In this document: positions 60,314-64,000 of the stretch, piece by piece | How the letters are laid out: every line of letters begins with the position of its first letter | Numbering within the stretch: the first letter of the stretch is position 1 | From: Solirubrobacteraceae bacterium | GTDB lineage: Bacteria; Actinomycetota; Thermoleophilia; Solirubrobacterales; Solirubrobacteraceae | Assembly (NCBI GenBank): GCA_025451035.1 | Contig: JANWLE010000076.1 | Coordinates: 35,415-99,414 of the forward strand | DNA: 64,000 nucleotides | Direction: 5' to 3' | Made by a program: the position numbers and the translations under genes | The notes under the pieces: model-generated | Told to the model about the DNA's origin: nothing | Seen by the model: only the letters and a program-made list of their open reading frames with translations | Databases searched by the model: none

Positions 60314-60336
60314 AGAGAGCGCGTCGCGCTCTCTAG
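60314..60336. promoter_or_regulatory. 23-bp palindrome (11-bp arms, 1-nt centre), candidate operator for the R2-like gene
   Basis: TAGAGAGCGCG-T-CGCGCTCTCTA, begins 9 bp upstream of the minus-strand start at 60305. Confidence 0.55.
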
Positions 60337-60448
60337 CGCCAATCATAGACACTCGGTGCACTGTCCAACGAAGCCCGGCTGACGCCCGCGTTTGGACCCG
60401 TTGCGTCTGCGGAGGCCCGTTGCGCCTGTGGATAAGCTTCCTGGCGCG

Positions 60449-60535
60449 ATGTCCCCTACCTGGATCTGGCTGCAGATCGCGATCGTCATATGTGTGCTGA
60501 TCGGGATGATCATCGCGATCACGAGACTCGCCTGA
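60449..60535 (+). CDS. Putative 28-aa single-TM microprotein
   Basis: ATG...TGA encodes MSPTWIWLQIAIVICVLIGMIIAITRLA; below the ORF-track size cut-off; 3' end overlaps the convergent PHP gene stop. Confidence 0.4.
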   Translation: MSPTWIWLQIAIVICVLIGMIIAITRLA

Positions 60536-61310
60536 TCCTCTTTCGCCGGAGCCATGGTAGCCATCTCGAGGAAGACTCCCGCGAGCTGGCGTGGGCTGGG
60601 CGGGGCGGGATCTCCTGGTCGTTGATGATCGCGCTGGGCACCTCTTCGGTGAGCCAGGCGGTGAGCGGGGCGAAGCCCGAGCGCTCGAGCTCCTGGGCGA
60701 TTCCGGGCGCGCGACGCAAGTGGTCGTGTGCGTCGGAGGCCACGTTGTGGACGGTGCCTTCGTGCATCAGCTCGAGCGCAAAGCGGCGCACCTCGCCGCC
60801 GAAGCGCCCGACGAGGGAGCCGGCTGTTATCGACGTCAAGATGCCGCTGTCCACCAGCGATCGCAGCATCTGCGGATCGCGGTGAAAGGCAGGGCAACGC
60901 TCCGGGTGGGCGAGGACGACGCGCAACCCAGCGCGTTGGAGGTTGACCAGCAGCAGGTCGAGGTTTCCCACGACCTGCGTGAAAGGTGGCTCTATCAGCA
61001 CCCACCGACCCCCGCCGAGCCCGAGTCGTGAGAGCTCGGCGGGCTCGGCCTCCATCGCGTAGGTCATAGCGATCTCGGCGCCGGTGAGCACGCGCAGCTC
61101 GATCGCTTCCGCGCGCAAGCGTGCGTTGAGCTCGGCGGTGAGTCGCGCGAGTGTTTGATGGTCGTTCGGGTAGCGCCAGCTGACGTGCGACGTGGCGAGA
61201 ATGGTGCGCGTGCCGCACGCTGCCGCGGCCCGAGCGAGCGCCAGCGAGTCCTCGATCGTGGCGGGGCCGTCGTCGATACCTGGGAGTATGTGGCAGTGCA
61301 GATCGATCAT
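60519..61310 (-). CDS. PHP-domain tyrosine-protein phosphatase, CpsB/CapC/YwqE type
   Basis: MIDLHCHILPGIDDGPATIEDSLALARAAAACGTRTILATSH; LRVVLAHPERCPAFHRDP; HNVASDAHDHLRRAP. Confidence 0.92.
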   Translation of the reverse strand: MIDLHCHILPGIDDGPATIEDSLALARAAAACGTRTILATSHVSWRYPNDHQTLARLTAELNARLRAEAIELRVLTGAEIAMTYAMEAEPAELSRLGLGGGRWVLIEPPFTQVVGNLDLLLVNLQRAGLRVVLAHPERCPAFHRDPQMLRSLVDSGILTSITAGSLVGRFGGEVRRFALELMHEGTVHNVASDAHDHLRRAPGIAQELERSGFAPLTAWLTEEVPSAIINDQEIPPRPAHASSRESSSRWLPWLRRKRIRRVS

Positions 61311-61435
61311 CGCTTGCTGGACCTTTCGCCTGCATAGAGGCTGACAGGCTCTTCGCTGTTGTCTTTGACGCGGATATGATCGCCGTGTGCTGACCGCGGT
61401 GGCTCAGCCTAAAGGACGCCAGCCAAGGGAGAAAC

Positions 61436-61879
61436 ATGTTCAGATCGGTCGTGGTGGGAACGGACGGCTCGGATACGGCCACGCAGGCTGTGCGTCAGGC
61501 GGTGGATCTGGCGAAGTCTGTCGGCGCGAAACTGGAGCTCGTCAGCGCCTATGAGCCGGTACCCGCTCAGCGTCTGAGTGAGGAACGTCGCGAGGCGCCC
61601 GAGGACCTGCAGTGGGCGATCAACCCGCGTGAGGATGTTGACGCGACGCTCGAGGCCGCGGCCGCGATCGCGCGGGAGGCGGGTGTCACCGTCACCACCT
61701 ACGCTCGCACCGGTGATCCCGCCGACGCGATCCTCGATGTCGCCGAGGAGCAGGACGCGGATCTGATTGTCGTGGGCAACAAGGGCATGACTGGCGCCAA
61801 GCGCTTTCTGTTGGGGTCCGTGCCGAACAAGGTGTCCCATCACGCTCCCTGCTCGGTCCTGATAATCAGGACCACCTAG
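61436..61879 (+). CDS. Universal stress protein family
   Basis: MFRSVVVGTDGSDTATQAVRQAVDLAKSVGAKLELVSAY; DLIVVGNKGMTGAKRFLLGSVPNKVSHHAPCSVLIIRT. Confidence 0.95.
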   Translation: MFRSVVVGTDGSDTATQAVRQAVDLAKSVGAKLELVSAYEPVPAQRLSEERREAPEDLQWAINPREDVDATLEAAAAIAREAGVTVTTYARTGDPADAILDVAEEQDADLIVVGNKGMTGAKRFLLGSVPNKVSHHAPCSVLIIRTT

Positions 61880-61900
61880 CTTGTGAGGGCTGTCCGGCGG

Positions 61901-63307
61901 CTAGGGCCCGGCGGGCGCTGTCGCCGCCCCGGCGTCGAGCAGTCCGGCGCCGTACATGTATCTGTCTTGCGGGCCGCCGAGCTTGCGTGCGGTGCGCTTC
62001 AGGAGCGCCGTGAGCGCCTCCGGCGTCGGGCGACGACCGAGCACCCCGCTGGCGATGACCATCGCCGCGGTCGCGGTGACGTGGGGGGCTGCCATCGACG
62101 TGCCTTCGTAATTGGAAGGTAGCCCGAACAGCCGGGGGGAGGTGCCGGCGAACGTCACCTGGTAGATGTTGCGCCCGCTTGCCAGTTCCGGGTGGCAGTC
62201 GGGGTCATCGGGGAGGTAGGCGTCGGTGCCGCCTCCGGGAGCGACGAGCGTGACCCGTCGGCCGTAGTCGGAGTAGCTGGCCAGACATCCGTGTTCGGTT
62301 GTTGCGCCAACGGCGATCACGCCCGGTGCCCGGGCGGGGTAGGGGACGGTCGCGGCGCGTTGGTTGCCGGCCGCTGCGACCACCACGACATTTCGGTGAT
62401 GCGCGTAGCGCAGCGCGTCGATCAGCTCCGGAACATCGGCCGCGGTGAGGTATGTGGGAAATTCGAGACTGAGATTGATCGCGCGCGCATCGTGGTTGAC
62501 CGCGAAGCGGATTCCTTCCGCGATCACCGATGCGTCCCCTTCGCCGGCGCTGTCGAGCACCCTCACCGGCATGATTCGTGCGCCGTAGGCCAGGCCAGTC
62601 AGGCCGTAGCCATTATTGGTGGTCTCGGCGATCGTTCCCGCCACGAAGGTCCCGTGCCCGTTGAGGTCGTTCGCGTATGGGGTGTGAGACACGAAGTCGT
62701 AGCCTTTGACGAACGTTTGCGCACTGAAGTCCGGCGAGCGCAAGAAGCGACCGCGGTTGGCGTATGCCACGCCGGTGTCGAGCACCGCCACGACGACCCC
62801 GCTGCCTCCCGGGGCGCCGGCGGCGGCGAGGTTGCTCCACGCCTGCAGGGCGTCTACGCCGAACGGCCCGACGAAGTTCCACTGCAACAGCTGCCAGTTC
62901 CCGGGGGCTTCCCCCACGGCGCCCGGATCATCCGGCGTCACGGTCGCGCTGCGCGCACGATAGTCGGGCACCGCCCAAACCACACCGGGCTTTGACCGCA
63001 GCCGGTCGAGCGCGACGGAGACGCTCACTCCATGTTTCAGGCGTATGAGCCTCGTGTAGGGATCCAGGGCCTGCCGGCCGCCGCCGCCGCCAGCGGCGCT
63101 GGCGATCCGGGCACGCGCGGCGTCTGGGGCTGTGCTCGCGTAGCGCACCAGAACCTCGCCCTGCGCGTACGCTCCTGCGCTTGCGCCCACGAGCCCCGTC
63201 GCCTGCACGGCGACCGGCGAGGCAAGCGCCGAGAGGATCAGCAGTACCGTAGTGGCACAGGTCGTACAGATCGCGCGGGCAAAGCGCTGGTCGTCGGCGG
63301 ATCGCAT
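61901..63307 (-). CDS. Secreted S8 (subtilisin-like) serine peptidase
   Basis: Signal-like N-terminus; catalytic VVAVLDTGVAY (Asp), LNGHGTFVAGTIAE (His), YEGTSMAAPHVTATAAM (Ser). Start placed at ATG 63307 (MRSADDQRFARAICTTC); upstream ATG 63394 also in frame. Confidence 0.92.
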   Translation of the reverse strand: MRSADDQRFARAICTTCATTVLLILSALASPVAVQATGLVGASAGAYAQGEVLVRYASTAPDAARARIASAAGGGGGRQALDPYTRLIRLKHGVSVSVALDRLRSKPGVVWAVPDYRARSATVTPDDPGAVGEAPGNWQLLQWNFVGPFGVDALQAWSNLAAAGAPGGSGVVVAVLDTGVAYANRGRFLRSPDFSAQTFVKGYDFVSHTPYANDLNGHGTFVAGTIAETTNNGYGLTGLAYGARIMPVRVLDSAGEGDASVIAEGIRFAVNHDARAINLSLEFPTYLTAADVPELIDALRYAHHRNVVVVAAAGNQRAATVPYPARAPGVIAVGATTEHGCLASYSDYGRRVTLVAPGGGTDAYLPDDPDCHPELASGRNIYQVTFAGTSPRLFGLPSNYEGTSMAAPHVTATAAMVIASGVLGRRPTPEALTALLKRTARKLGGPQDRYMYGAGLLDAGAATAPAGP

Positions 63308-63382
63308 GAGGATGTGCTTGAGCAATGATGTTTGGGCTGGTTGCCCCGGGCGCTTGGCGCCCAATGAGGCGACGGTGAGGAT

Positions 63383-63847
63383 ATGAGCGATCACTTCTTT
63401 CCGCGTGACGAGTACTTCATGCGCCTGGCTTTGCGTGAGGCCGAGCTAGCGTTGGAACACGAGGACGTCCCGATTGGCTCGGTCGTGGTCCACCAGGGCG
63501 AGGTGATCTCCGCCGCACACAACGAGCGCGAGGTGCGCCAGGACCCCACTGCGCACGCGGAGATCTTGGCTCTCCGCGCGGCGGCGTGCGCAGTGGGAAG
63601 CTGGAGGCTGCTCGAGACCATTTTGTATGTGACGCTTGAGCCGTGCGCGATGTGCGCGGGCGCGATCGTGCTGGCCCGGGTCCCGCGCGTGGTGTACGGA
63701 GCCGCCGACCCGAAGGCCGGCGCGTGCGGCAGCGTGCTGGACGTGCTCGGCGAGCCATGCCTGAACCACCGTCCGGAAGTGGCTGGCGGTCTGCTGGCGC
63801 CAGAATGCGGCTCTGTGCTCAGCGACTTCTTCGCTTCTCGTAGATAG
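63383..63847 (+). CDS. tadA: tRNA-specific adenosine deaminase
   Basis: FMRLALREAELALEHEDVPIGSVVVHQGEVISAAHNEREVRQDPTAHAEILALRAAA; YVTLEPCAMCAGAIVLARVPRVVYGAADPKAGACGSVLDVL. Confidence 0.95.
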   Translation: MSDHFFPRDEYFMRLALREAELALEHEDVPIGSVVVHQGEVISAAHNEREVRQDPTAHAEILALRAAACAVGSWRLLETILYVTLEPCAMCAGAIVLARVPRVVYGAADPKAGACGSVLDVLGEPCLNHRPEVAGGLLAPECGSVLSDFFASRR

Positions 63848-63905
63848 GACCGGCTGTAGGCCGCGGCTTCTGGAGGCGATCCATTAGCCTTGGAGGCGTC
63901 ATCTT

Positions 63906-63996
63906 GGAAGGGTGGCAGAGTGGTTGAATGCGGCGGTCTCGAAAACCGTTTCGGGGGTCTAAACCTCCGACGAGGGTTCGAATCCCTCCCCTTCCG
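63906..63996 (+). tRNA. tRNA-Ser (anticodon CGA)
   Basis: Acceptor GGAAGGG/CCCTTCC, anticodon arm GCGGT-CTCGAAA-ACCGT, long class II variable arm, T-arm GAGGGTTCGAATCCCTC. Confidence 0.95.
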
Positions 63997-64000
63997 TAAC

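Overview
High-GC, gene-dense chromosomal window. Lineage is inferred only: probably Actinomycetota, perhaps Thermoleophilia/Solirubrobacterales-like. No CRISPR array, transposase, prophage or rRNA was recognised. Left part (1-34.6 kb): two P-type ATPases (one truncated by the window edge and absent from the ORF track), an MrfA/YprA-like DUF1998 helicase, gpsA, glycerate kinase, a split LigD (polymerase + ligase), a DtxR-family regulator, sucCD, biotin-dependent acyl-CoA carboxylase subunits (alpha, epsilon, beta), MarR/MMPL, an assimilatory sulfate reduction operon (sir-cysH-cysD-cysN), asd and a methylmalonyl-CoA mutase catalytic subunit. Middle part (about 34.7-56.7 kb): a surface-polysaccharide locus with nucleotide-sugar enzymes, a WbaP-like priming transferase, several glycosyltransferases, an O-antigen-ligase/TPR protein and a WecB/TagA-type transferase. 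Right part: a sigma factor fused to a zinc-finger/TM/Ser-Thr-rich tail, a PfkB kinase, an R2-like diiron protein fused to SCP2, a CpsB-type PHP phosphatase, USP, a subtilase, tadA and tRNA-Ser(CGA). Best candidates for follow-up: the membrane-tethered sigma/anti-sigma fusion (56750-58087), the R2-like::SCP2 fusion with a 23-bp palindrome just upstream of its start, a structured leader before the priming glycosyltransferase (35660-35877), a GMD paralog lacking the catalytic Glu (47378-48367), and a 28-aa single-TM microprotein ORF (60449-60535). All calls come from reading motifs and sequence; no database search was run.
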